DNA of 64,000 nt. Source: Zhengitettix transpicula. Lineage: Eukaryota; Arthropoda; Insecta; Orthoptera; Tetrigidae. The stretch spans positions 24,841,501-24,905,500 of the forward strand of contig CM073595.1 in NCBI GenBank assembly GCA_037074705.1, written 5' to 3'. Below, piece by piece: positions 34,928 to 45,897 of this stretch (its first letter is position 1; each line of letters starts with the position of its first letter). Below the pieces are notes generated by a model. That model was not told where the DNA came from. It saw only the letters and a program-made list of their open reading frames with translations, and searched no databases. Both the position numbers and the translations under genes were made by a program.

Positions 34928-35587
34928 GTAGGTAAAATATAGTTCCATGGTAAATTTGTAGGTCTTTCTGCTGATAAGCAAACTAGTTTAGTTTAGAGTA
35001 TCCGGGTTATGTCGTGTATGTTGTTCATTTTTATGTAAACTGGAAAATACATGCAATAACTCGGTTTTAATTTTTTTTGCGAGACGGGGAACGCCCAACT
35101 GTGCTTCCACGAACTCACGAAAACTACGGTAAACGTCCGTTTTGTAACGTCATGTTGGAGAATGGATACGTTCCTTCTCAGTCACGAACAGAGAACTGTC
35201 CCAATCCACTTGCACGAGACTGAATTATCCTCCGGAATAGTTTCTGTACTGCCACTGCGCCTAATTAAATAATGAAATTTTAACTTTTACTGCCCCGTCA
35301 ATTTGTAGTAAAATTTCCGTCTAATTTAATAGTTTCGGCAAATGAAAGTTTGTTACAGTTAAAATACATTCTGTTGCAGGGTTATTTAATTTTAAATTAA
35401 TTTACTCAATCCTTTGCTTGAAAATTAAAAGTTTATTGTTTAATCATTTATAATTTACCACATTTTTCCAACGTTTAAAATCTCTTTCCGGTAATGTATG
35501 ATACATATATTTAAAATAAAAGCGAGAAAGACGTGAATATTCAAATTAGGAAATTATTCGTAAGATTATTTTTAATGGAAGGTGTAT
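34928..35587. other. No recognisable feature
   Basis: AT-rich with a worn dispersed motif at 35277-35313 shared with 33226. No gene. Confidence 0.4.
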
Positions 35588-35835
35588 TGCGTGTTACATT
35601 CAGGAAGGGGCGCTCACTTTTATCTGGCGTCGGGTGGACGCTAAGTCGTAATTCTCTAAAATATATACGAGCTTCCATGAAGGATATGAAAAATAAGTAT
35701 ACTATTCGAAAATTGATTGAGTTGGCAGAAAAATTAAGAGAAAAGTATCCTTTGGTTGTGAAATCTTGGCAGGAGTATCTCAGTGTTTTCCAAATATCTT
35801 AAATAAATTTATAGAAATAACCAATGATATATTTT
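35588..35835 (+). pseudogene. Short IS256-like transposase fragment
   Basis: In one open frame it reads SRNSLKYIR, ASMKDMKNKY, LIELAEKLREKYPLVVKSWQ and YLSVFQ. After a one-base shift it continues FPNILNKFIEITNDI. In bacterial IS256-family transposases the same order occurs: an IRNSxKY block, a K-xxMKDLK-xxY block, an LxxLxxKWxxKYPxxxKSW block, then F-xYPxxIRxxIYTTNxIE. About 12 residues are missing between the Lys-Tyr and Leu blocks. The fragment covers only about 65 residues and is broken, with no inverted ends seen. The first ~35 bp of the span match a dispersed repeat also at 7664, which ties the fragment to the animal chromosome. A eukaryotic Mutator-type element or chance are the alternatives. 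Confidence 0.5.
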
Positions 35836-36595
35836 AATTGTAGTGAAGTTTCTGCAAAACATCCAAATATATATTTCTTCTCATTATTTAACCATTATCG
35901 GGCTAATATTTTATTTCGGGCACCATCAAAAACGACAGACAAATTTTTAGTCATTTCTATCTTTTACGTTCAAGTTATGATGTTCCTACAAAACGACAAT
36001 TCTACCAATTTGAAGTTTTATTTCACACTCTGTCACACGTCTCATATAACTGCGTCATAATAGCTGAGCTATAAGCAATGTATTACTAAAAGTTTTGTCG
36101 TTCTATGGAAACATTGTTCCAAGTTTTTTTTTCAGGATGTGTTTCATCCGTTTCGCGAGCACTTTAATTTCATTGGAGAAAGTTAACCCATAAAAGTTCC
36201 ATCCAATCTAAGACAACCTTAAAATGGGTTGATTTAATGGATACTGTTGCGTATATTTGAGCATTAATGGAATCTCTGGATGGCAGTAGTCCCTAACTTA
36301 AATGGTGGGTCATAAAGTGATATATTTGTATATTGCCATGAACTCAAACTTATTAAATAAATTCATATTATAAGATTTTATTGTGATCAGTACCAAATTA
36401 ATTCGGGTCGTATTCTGAAAATCTTGAAGTTCCAAAAAATTATTGTGTTTATTATTATTTAATATTTTACGCATTCGGTTAATCTGACTGTTTGATATTT
36501 ACATTTGAAATAAGATAATATAACCCTAAAATACACACACATATATACACATATATAAGTGATGGACGGTAATTTGAAACAAATTAAATTCTGTT
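35836..36595. other. No recognisable feature
   Basis: AT-rich; a short AC/AT run near 36533-36558. No gene. Confidence 0.4.
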
Positions 36596-37165
36596 AAACA
36601 ACGGCCAGTTACATGTGAATAGTGTATAGTGTATTGAGCTCAAACGAATGCCTGGTACCAGTAAAGAAAACTGTAAGTAGAGAGAGGTACTTTATAAAAT
36701 TTATTTTAAACGTTAAATAAGGATAAATCGTAAGATTTCGGATTCAAGTTCATTTATTGTTTAATTCGAATCAAGTTGAATGTTGTAAATTATTATTGTT
36801 AATATGAATGTAAGAAAAGGTATGTTCTTTATTTAAAAGGCCCAATTAACGACCCTGAGACAAGAGTAAATAAGTTTGTAAAATAGTAAGAACACTAATG
36901 TACAATAATCACAGCAAGAAAATTTATTATTATTACTTTAAATAAATCATTCGTTTTCTGAGGTTTAAATTCTGTAATTATTTAACATCCTTTCATTAAT
37001 TTAATAAATAATTACATCCGTTAATTAATAATAATAATTTAATTTCTTTTGAATATTACATAAATTGGCGTGCCAACGAGAGGGAAATTAATCGTTAATT
37101 AATTAATTTAATTATTTGTTTATTACATTTTGGCGCATAAACGTGTGGCAAACCATTTAATTCAT
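36596..37165 (+). repeat. Dispersed repeat D, copy 3, with primer-site-like motifs
   Basis: Shares the GAGCTC/AATGCCTGGTACCAG block and a GTAAGTA donor-like site (36676) with copies 1 and 2, and GACCCTGAGACAAGAG with copy 1. Further on, ATTGGCGTGCCAACGAGAGG (37070) and TTGGCGCATAAACGTGTGG (37129) resemble tRNA-complementary primer sites that follow an LTR. This would make the family an LTR-retroelement leader, but no LTR pair and no gag or pol were seen. Confidence 0.4.
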
Positions 37166-37182
37166 TTAATCATTTAAGTATT

Positions 37183-37183
<1 letters not shown>

Positions 37184-37264
<81 letters not shown>
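37184..37264. repeat. (TA)n microsatellite
   Basis: Two TA runs (about 37186-37234 and 37240-37264) separated by TTGTA. Confidence 0.95.
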
Positions 37265-39095
37265 TTACAAGAATTGTTAATTAGTACTACGTACTTTGTT
37301 ATTATATTAAATCCGTCTCGTGTTTCACAACACATGGTCCGATTATACAATATTTAATTATTTTAAAAGAACGAACTCGAATAAGATACTCATTTTTAGA
37401 AATTTGGTGAAAACAATAAGTAAATTAGTGAATGGCGAGGTGGTTTCTCGATTAAAAAAACAATCAAAGCAACAACGGGTTCAGATTTATCAGTCATAAA
37501 AAATAGGTTATGATGATTCAGGTTCTAAATAAATTATTTCAAGGAAATGTCGTTTAAATAATAACGACATTTGATGAAAACTGGGTGTAATTCTTATAGG
37601 GTAAATAGAAGAACGGCCTGTTTGATATTTTTACAAGACTTTAATAAATCTCTAGGTCTTTATGAAGCACTAAACCGTTAAACCTTTATTCCCTGACCAT
37701 TGTGAACGAATGTGATGTAACTATTATACGATCCCGGAACGTGTTTTCTATGTAAAAAAAAGGGAGTTCAATAGAAGACGATGTAGTTGCTGCTGGAAAC
37801 AATTTTGATGGAATATAAACGGAGAGTCCGTCAATAAAGCGTGTTTGAAAAGATAATGAAAATATAAAAATTCGTTCAAACTATCGCTAAAAGCATCTGA
37901 TTTTCCACATATCACTCTACGATCAGTTCCATATTCTGTCTACAAAGGTTCAAAGCCAGCGTCACCAATGGAACCTGCCATTGTGCGACAACAATAATTA
38001 TTCATGTTGCTGCGTGACCACCGACACAAATAACCCGCGATTCATTAGATTCTGTAAGCGCCATTGATACAGATATATTACAAACCAGAAAAAGGTTTAA
38101 TTCTAATAATATAGCGTTCAATTTGCGTTTATACGTCGAATTAAAGCTGGATGTTTTGGAAGTGGAAATATTTACTTAAGAACGATTCGATATTAATGCA
38201 GGAAGCCGCATCGTTAATACGAGTATGTGCTTGCCTTATTTCCAGCATTTTTTGCAGCTCTAATTTCCGAAGCTCTTTACTCGAACAATATTACCGTTCT
38301 GTGAAGTATTCCTCGAAACGCAATTATTAGGTCCACGTTTGAGAGAGAAATTGAATAAAGATATTAATCCAATTACACTGGGAATATACATACGGGCGCT
38401 CGGGTTAATAACTACCAGCTACTTTTCAGACGAACCCGTCTGCGTCGATATTACCCGCTGAATTTGGAGAAATATACGACCCACGGTAAAGTTACTCGGG
38501 ACCTGTCCAGGGCCACTTGGATTTGGGACGCGGAATAATTCCTGGACGTTTTAGATAATACAGGCTTATCAAGGGACTCCTCAGCAAAAATGATAGAAAT
38601 ATTATACGGCGGTCTTCGTAATCTCTCTTGTGGTGGAGAAATTAAATTACACACGAGGTAATCAGTGCTCGAGTGAGAAGCGGCTTAACGAAAGCTGCAC
38701 GGGGACGAGAAGCGTTTACCTACACTTTCACTGGGCCAAAATATAAACGTGATTTAGATTTTCTTCGGTTCCAATATAATTGCGCTGTTGGTATCACATC
38801 CGCTTTAAACGCTTTTCATGAAGACGTTGATAAAAAGTCCTTGCTCTGATTACAACATTCATCATGTATTTGCTAAACTCTTTATGATGATTGACTCAAT
38901 TTCATCATTTATTTTTCTGAACTTGAAAAATGTTTGCTTTTTTCATTTATAAATGCTACTGAAACGTTGAGAAAGTCATGTAGATATCATCCAATTATAA
39001 CAATGGTATGGTATATAACTGTACTGAAAAAGGATATTTGAAGTAACTAACGAATTATTTTCCGTGTTGTGTTACGCGGATACTGTGTTCAGGGA
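37265..39095. other. Unique-looking sequence, locally GC-richer
   Basis: No gene recognised. The parts 37950-38060 and 38380-38760 are less AT-rich than average and show no copy in the window. They are candidates for conserved noncoding or regulatory sequence. Short open frames there show no motif. Confidence 0.3.
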
Positions 39096-39290
39096 TCCGG
39101 TCGTTTTTCCGACAGACACTTGCACGATGCACGTTTTACTGGCGATTGACGGATTCCCGACAGGTCATATCCGGATTGACGTATACCCGACAAGACATTA
39201 TCCCGTTTGGCGGTTTCCCCACTAGACATTATCCCGATGGAAGATTTCCAGGGAGGTCATTTTAGACGTTTGGCCGACTTGGCATACATT
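39096..39290. repeat. Degenerate 31-bp minisatellite
   Basis: A unit of about 31 bp with the core GATTGACGGATTCCCGACAG and GTCATATCCCG is repeated at about 39113, 39144, 39174, 39206 and 39237. Units differ by several bases each, but the CCCGACA-GACATTATCCCG core keeps its spacing. Confidence 0.8.
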
Positions 39291-39399
39291 CCCTATGAGT
39301 AACTTTCTCGAAAGGTGCGTTTTTTATCGTATCATACGGGATTATTATTGTAAATCAAGTTATTAATTAATGCGTTGAACAATTATATACACGTGTCAC

Positions 39400-39692
39400 T
39401 TAAGATACAGGATCAAAAAGCGGATCGAAGACAATTCAATAACCCTGTGGGATGAGTGGAAGGGTGTAGCATATTTAAAATACGTGAAAACTGCCTATTT
39501 AGGCGTCGAATAAACAGTTTACGCTCGCTCAGGTTCATAGTGTCACTATCGATGTTTTCAATGTCTAATTACAACCCTTAACTGCATGGTGAACAAATCT
39601 ATGTGAGGGGGTGACAAAAATAATGCGATAACAACCTTGATAGATGTCGAATCCGGGGTTATGGTAGTCGCTGATAACTAGTAATAAATATA
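39400..39692 (-). repeat. Family T repeat, partial copy
   Basis: On the minus strand it shows ACTAGTTATCAGCGACTACC, ATAACCCCGGATTCGACATC and the ACTATGAACCTGAGCG/ATTCGACGCCTAAATAGGC blocks of the family T module. The CTAGCTGGGTGCCC end is missing. Confidence 0.65.
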
Positions 39693-41661
39693 TGATTTAT
39701 ACCACATAAAATAAAGGTAACTTACTACATTTTTCTCTCATCCTCTCTGGACTTCAATGTATTAAAAATATAAAACTAATTTCTAAACACAACATACATA
39801 TTAATTTGTGATTATACTTTCCCTAGGGTATTTTATATGCATATAAAAGTAAACAACAGGGTTGTTTTACATTTTAGTGTACAGATTAGTTATTTTTTAA
39901 GAATTTAATGATATTTTCGTGTGCTCTGGTGTTTTTCCTGCTCTCGTTGATGTCTTCTTTCAAGGTTTGTTTCCTCTCTTAGTCATATTAGGTGTATCAA
40001 CCTGGTATGTCCTGTTCCTATTCACGTTAGATTTCTCTTCTTCTATTAGCTTTGGGGTTGAACTTTATTGCATTAAAGTCATTTACTCCATTATAGGTCT
40101 GGCTTCACTGAAAGGATTTATATTTAGATTCCATTGTTGTAAGAGGTTTTCATAGGTCTGTGAAGATATTTGCTGTTTTTGGTGACTGGTATCTGGGATT
40201 GAGCGCAGAAGCTTTTACTATTCGGTCCACAACTTTATTGCCTTGGTTGTCCTGTTTTTTTGCCTAATTATTTGCTGCATTTTTTATCTTTGTTGCTATT
40301 TCTGATTGTGGTTCTTTTTTTTGTAGCATAAGAGTATATTATGTGCTTAGTTATTTTAGAGGATTCTATATGATTCATTTCTATTAGTATGCCATATATT
40401 TCCGCCGTTTTGATTGGAGTATAAAAAACAATTTTTTTAAAAAAATTAATATTATTTTAATTTTCCAAAAGTGTTTCTAAATTTTATTATATTTGTTATA
40501 ATAGCGTTTACGTATTAAATATATAATTGCAGTTAAAAAATGTTATTTTTTGTTCACTCCCATCTGTAAATGAAATTTTTTCTCGAAACCGTCGTGCCAG
40601 GAAAATTTTAATATACTGTAGACGTCCAGCTTTAAAATGTGCAGAAATATACAGGAGCGTCAACCGCTGGTGACGGCGCAGCCCGAAGTTGCGTCACCCA
40701 CAATACGGCTGACATGGCCGGAATGGAAACATTACTGTCACACATATATTTGTGACGAGGCAATGAAACTGTTAAACTTTCTGATAGTAGTTTCAAATTC
40801 TTTCCACAGTTTCTTTATGAGCTAAAATCGTATTTATTTGTCTTTCTTGGGTCAATCATAATGCAATTATATGGGGATATTATATGGTAACGATGGAAGA
40901 ATGTAAAACCGGTGTCATATATACGCGTAACGTCAGTTTCCTTTGACAACAATGATAAGAGACGATATTGTTGCAATGCTCCGTATTTTTTTTGTGCAGA
41001 ATTTACCTGCAACTATGGCGTTGCGAAACGTGCTACTCACAATGTGAATGATAAATGTATCTACTGAAACATATTGATGCAGGAATTGTAAAGTAGGTCG
41101 ACGGCGTCTCTCCATCTTTTGAATAAGTAACCTGGCGTAAATTTAAAACTAAATTACGGGGAGAAGTCTACCTGACAGACAGCCTCTCTCTCTCTCGGAA
41201 GCAACAACTATGCGTGTCTGATTTACGGAAGGCATTGCCGTGTCAAACGTGACAGAGTGCTGCACATCTTCAACGAAGACCTTCCTCGAAGAGAATGAAC
41301 GCTGCTGGTCGGGGATATTGCAAGGCGCATGTTAAGGGCACTTTATTGGTGAATTTTTAAAATTAAGAATAGTTCTTTATGCGAGAAGGTTTCTGAGCCT
41401 ATGGTCTAAAAATATTTATAAATTTATCTTTCACATATTCTAATACGTATATTGATATTTTTAACCCCAAAAAATTTTAACCAGTCTCAATTATAAAACA
41501 ATAAGCATTTTATATAATTTTATTACAATTTTTTATCTATTTTTAAATAATAATAATAATAAATAAGAACCTTCCGCCAATTTCAATAGTCTCCTAAAAT
41601 AAAAATTATAATCAAACACAATCGCTAAAGATTTCCATATATTACGATGATGATAAAGGCA
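39693..41661. other. AT-rich; faint minus-strand coding traces near 39930-40330
   Basis: On the minus strand, pieces such as QQWNLNINPFSEARPIM read like protein, but stops and frame changes follow quickly and no family was recognised. The GC-richer parts at 40650-40760 and 41180-41320 are unassigned. No gene is claimed. Confidence 0.3.
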
Positions 41662-42041
41662 TAAATTCAAGAAAATAAATTGTTAAAACTGTGCCATAAT
41701 CGCAGAAATATTATTAAAAGAATTATTTTCGGAATTGTAATCTCGTGTCACTTAAATAGATTTTTACTGTTTTTTAAAATAGAAATACACGTCACTTTTT
41801 CTTATATATCGATTTAATAAAAATTAAAGATGAAAAACATTAAGTTTGGATTAAATTCAAGAAAATAAATTGTTAAAACTGTGCCATAATCGCAGAAAAA
41901 TTATTAAAAGAATTATTTTCGGAATTGTAATCTCGTGTCACTTAAATAGATTTTTACTGATTTTTTAAAATAGAAATACACGTCACTTTTTCTTATATAT
42001 CGATTTAAAAAAAATTTAAGATGAAAAACATTAAGTTTGGA
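41662..42041. repeat. Recent 190-bp tandem duplication
   Basis: 41662-41851 and 41852-42041 are near-identical direct copies. Only a few substitutions and one-base length changes in A or T runs separate them. Both start with AAATTCAAGAAAATAAATTG and end with ACATTAAGTTTGGAT. No gene lies inside. Confidence 0.97.
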
Positions 42042-42977
42042 TAAATTTTTGGATAATTGTTACTGTTTTAGAAAGTGGATTTTCTTGTTTCCATCAGGAA
42101 CTTTTAATGTGTATAAAACAATTTTATGGAATTAATTGTAAATTTATTAACACATATTTTGATGTTAGCTGAATATGGAAATTGTCGACATCTTCGAGGA
42201 TAATCAGCATTAATAAAAATAATTCGGAAGAAACTTATTTATAATTCTTACTTTCATAATTCAAACTGATTAAAAACATACAGTTAAATCCCATGCTTTA
42301 TATTTATTTATTTATATTTTATAAATAATGATTTTATGTGATTTAGTTTCATTTAGTTAATAGTTTGTTTCAATTTCTTTATTTGTTCTAATTTAGTTAT
42401 TTAAGTCACAACCATTTCATGTCAAATGTGATATTCTCTAGGGTATAGTCTTTAAAATTGATTGAATAAAACAATTTACATTTCTTTTTTTAAAAAAAAA
42501 AAGAAAAAGAATTAGTTTGCTCTATAGAAAATCACGTTACTACATCATTATTTTGCTTCCACGTATTAGAAATCCGCGAATCACAGTCTCTTTCCCTCAA
42601 TTTGTCTTTTTAATGTGGTTATGGGATGAAATATCTCAGAATTTAATCTCGCGAGCTTGAGTCAATATAGACGAAATATTCCAGGTAGTCAGTCCAGGTA
42701 TATACGAATAAACCGTTCGGCCATGTAATACCCTTCTGTTTAGTTCAGATATCGGACTTATGTTCACATAAAATACATTGCTAGGCGTTCCTGATGTAAA
42801 GAGCCCTGGAGAGTAGATTAAATAACTGTTATTGGTCATAAAGATATATGTAACGGTTCTTTGCCCTTCGTTACTTTATTTAATAGAATTTTCATATTTT
42901 TTACAATAAAAATTGATAGTTTGTTTTATTAGTTTAATAATATTACATACACTCGTACATTTACTTTATTTATAACT
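42042..42977. other. No recognisable feature
   Basis: AT-rich; no supported gene or repeat copy. Confidence 0.4.
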
Positions 42978-43065
42978 AGCTGGGATACCGGCGTTGCCCG
43001 GGTTGACCGTGATTAAACTCAGCAACTTCCATAACCCCCGATTCGACTCCAATATCGATTTAACT
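42978..43065 (+). repeat. Family T repeat, left-end fragment
   Basis: Reads ACTAGCTGGGATACCGGCG, TTGCCCGGGTTG, then CAACTTCCATAACCCCCGATT and CGACTCCAATATCG. It is then cut off. Confidence 0.85.
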
Positions 43066-44689
43066 CTACCAATAATTATTGATAAAAAAAATAGCCGTAT
43101 CTCAGTACATTAGGTTGTTAAGCTATATATTACTAAAATTTACACTTCCTTTAATTTTTGTTAAATTTGATTTTAGAGTCTGTTTATCAATTATCAACGC
43201 ACCAGATCTGTTCATGTCCCAATTAAAACACTCACATTACTCACTGAGGGCACTGAATTCTGGAAGTTTCTGGGACGTTTGCCTTTTACATGTCAGTACT
43301 CATTATCGATAATTAATCTTAATTACTATATTCCAGATAATATTTATCCTTGAGTCAATCTACCTAGATTAATATCGCATCAAATTAGTCAGATTTTGTG
43401 CCCTTACAATTTTCCTTACACTATGTATTTGCCCCTTTAATTCCGGTAACGATATATCGATCCTCAAAAATTGGACAGCACTTGGCTCAGATCTTTCTTT
43501 CTGCGTCTGAGATCCTAACATTTCACACCATAACTTTCTTCACAACTGAAAACTTTACCTCATTAACCTTCTGGCGACTAGCCCTATTGTTGGCTGTAGA
43601 AGCTGGAGGAGAGTATAGTCGTTCGGGGGGAAAGTTTCCCTTGTAGAGAACCTGAAAAAATGCTGGTGTCATTGTTAAAAATATTCATTGTATCCTTACG
43701 AACAGAATTGACAGACAGCAACAACGTTTCTTACCACATCCTCTACTTATCTCTTAACGTTGAGAATAGTTTTTACACTGCCAAGTTCCCATAACAAAGG
43801 TTCGTGTTAAAGTGAACTCCTAATTACCCCCTTAAAAATCCCAGGTCAATACACATCGTATTTTTAAACAAATAGAAATTTCTCTCCAGTTGTACAACAA
43901 TGGGTCAATGAATACAAAATCTAGAGGGCTCTTGCAGTATCGAAATAATTTTGTTTTTGAAAACTTTCAACCATGTTTTATTATCACTATCGGTCAAATA
44001 GTTTATGTTATTTTCGTATATTTTGTATTTTCATACCATTTTGCCTACGACCCATCGTTGAAACCGTTCATAAATTGGAAGAATGATTTTTAAACATCCA
44101 TAAGTGTTACTTCGCTCGGATGGTCCACTGGATGTTGCTTCACACGAAATGACAGACACTAGATATATTTATGTGAATCTACTAGTCGTCTACTGAGGAA
44201 ATAAGTCAAGTCAAAATACCAATATAAGTACTAAGAACAATACAAAAATACTAAAAGCTACAAAAATATATAAATGAGAAATTATAATAAACTTACTAGT
44301 AAAGGATAAAATAAAAAGTTCAGGTAGAATGTAGAATAAATTTAAGTTCTTAATCAACACTAAACTTTTATGAGAATCTGGACGCATTTGGATGCCCACT
44401 GATCTCGTCAATAGATGATAAGTGATACGATAGAGAGAAAAAAAACATAACGGAAATTAGCGATACGATATTAATTCATAGTATATACAACTATGATTCA
44501 GCACTATTACAAGAAAATTGTTTCAGGTAGATTGAAAAATTCAGAAGCAGAGTGCGCCTTGTAGCAGAAGAGTTTTACAAGCTTCGATGTACTGGTTAAT
44601 ATTGACCAACTTTTTTTATATTTCCCCATAGAGTGTTATAACGTTTATTACGGAACACTGGATACTGCCCTCGTAACGATGAAGGCGAT
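43066..44689. other. No recognisable feature
   Basis: Several short open frames, none with a motif. No repeat copy was recognised. Confidence 0.35.
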
Positions 44690-45540
44690 GTTTATCTGAT
44701 GCAAGTACTAAACGGTTTCTCGTTCCATGCTCATGATATTTGCCGTTGGTCGATTGATCGACGAGTCAAATTGTGCGAACTTCTCGAGGCTACAGGCGTA
44801 TCCCATGGCTCAGTGGTCTCGGTTTTGCACGCAAAGTGTACGTCAAAGCAGTATCGACAAGATGGCTGCTTAGCTTGCTCACAGTGGAAAAGGAACACGA
44901 GCGTGTGGTTGATTCAGTGACCGGTTTAGTGCTTTTCCATCGCAACTGTGGCGTCGATTCAGAACTGTTGATTATACGTGGATCCACCACTGCATAATAA
45001 GGGGCAAAAGAACAGTCAAAAACGCTGGGTTTATACGAAGAATACAATGATTGTGAAACCAGACGAGAAGGATTTTTAGGCATGCTAGCTGAAAATCCAC
45101 ACAGTATTTAGATGAACGATAAACAGAGAACAATATACGTCATTGTTGGACTGCATGAGTCATTAAATTACGTCATTTGTTCCAGAAGAAAGTGATCTTC
45201 CAACAAAACAATCCTTGGCATCGTGTGGTGTAAGGGTTAGCGTGACTGCGTCGCATCACAGAGTTCCCGAGTTCTAATCCTGCCGAGGGCATGGAGGTTG
45301 TGTGCGTCTGTTTCCCCGAAAGAGATAAAATGCGACTGAATACAAAAGTCGCTAATGACCTAAGCTGTTGATGTGACTATAAATAAATAATTTTTTTTTA
45401 AAAAAAAACAATCCATAGGTTTACACCTACGCAACTTCGAAGGTGAACATTTCCAAATAATACTTCGAACCGTTACTGGTTTCCATCGCAACTGTGGCGT
45501 CGATTCAGAACTGGTCAGAACTCAGATGGTCAAATAGTTT
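44690..45540 (+). pseudogene. Old mariner transposase relic, split by a SINE
   Basis: In shifting plus-strand frames it shows DRRVKLCELLEATGVSHGSV (helix-turn-helix, about 44755-44815). Next is AVSTRWLLSLLTVEKEHERV (about 44850-44910), the conserved linker before the catalytic core. Next is TVDYTWIHHC (about 44967-44995), where Asp is the first catalytic residue. Next is HLFQKKVIFQQNN (about 45173-45212), where Asn replaces the second catalytic Asp. The SINE interrupts here. After it, from 45415, a YATSKVNIS-like stretch continues the helix after the second catalytic block. It is long dead, with frameshifts and stops throughout. It belongs to a different mariner lineage from the two 1.3-kb copies. 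Confidence 0.78.
45205..45414 (+). mobile_element. tRNA-derived SINE, copy C, full length, with target duplication
   Basis: The most complete copy, on the plus strand. The A-box-like TGGTGTAAGGGTTAGCGTG is followed by the B-box-like GAGTTCTAATCC, the shared body, GTGACTATAAATAAATAA and a T/A-rich tail. The direct repeat AAAACAATCC flanks it at 45205-45214 and 45405-45414. The element proper is 190 bp. It landed inside the mariner relic and is therefore younger than it. Confidence 0.93.
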
Positions 45541-45689
45541 TATTAATTTGTTTTATTATTTCGGTCTCTACTGCACACTCATCTCTTGAGCCCCGCCAGG
45601 ATGTGTGCATCTCAAATAAGGCACTTCATTAAAAGATTTATACTTGGTTCGAATTTCAGTGCGAACGCTGTAGAAACCCTGTGGTAACC

Positions 45690-45897
45690 GGTTTTAAGGG
45701 GCCCCACTACAGATCACGTGGGCTTTTGACTGGTACCCCGCCTTCTAGCAAGTGGTTCATCACTTGGGAGGGGTTTTTTATCTCACTCTCTGGAGCTACT
45801 AGTTAAATTAATCTTGCTACAGCTGTCGTCGGAACTGTGAAGGCTCCTGGGCGCTCTCTGCTTAGTCTGGCTTTAATAAATTAAACTATATCTTTAA
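45690..45897 (+). repeat. Dispersed repeat E, copy 2
   Basis: Plus-strand copy of the repeat seen inverted at 31951-32180, from AACCCTGTGGTAAC to AAATTAAACTATATC. No mariner follows here, so this copy shows what the sequence beside the 30.6-kb mariner looks like when uninterrupted (TTTAACTTCACAG follows ACTATATC). Confidence 0.75.

Noticed and set aside
37070..37150. A complete LTR retrotransposon
   Set aside because: Primer-site-like TGGCG motifs are present, but no LTR pair, gag or pol could be found.
39930..40330. Minus-strand coding traces as a gene
   Set aside because: Short protein-like pieces are broken by stops, no family is recognised, and the frame changes repeatedly. It may be an element relic but is not supportable.
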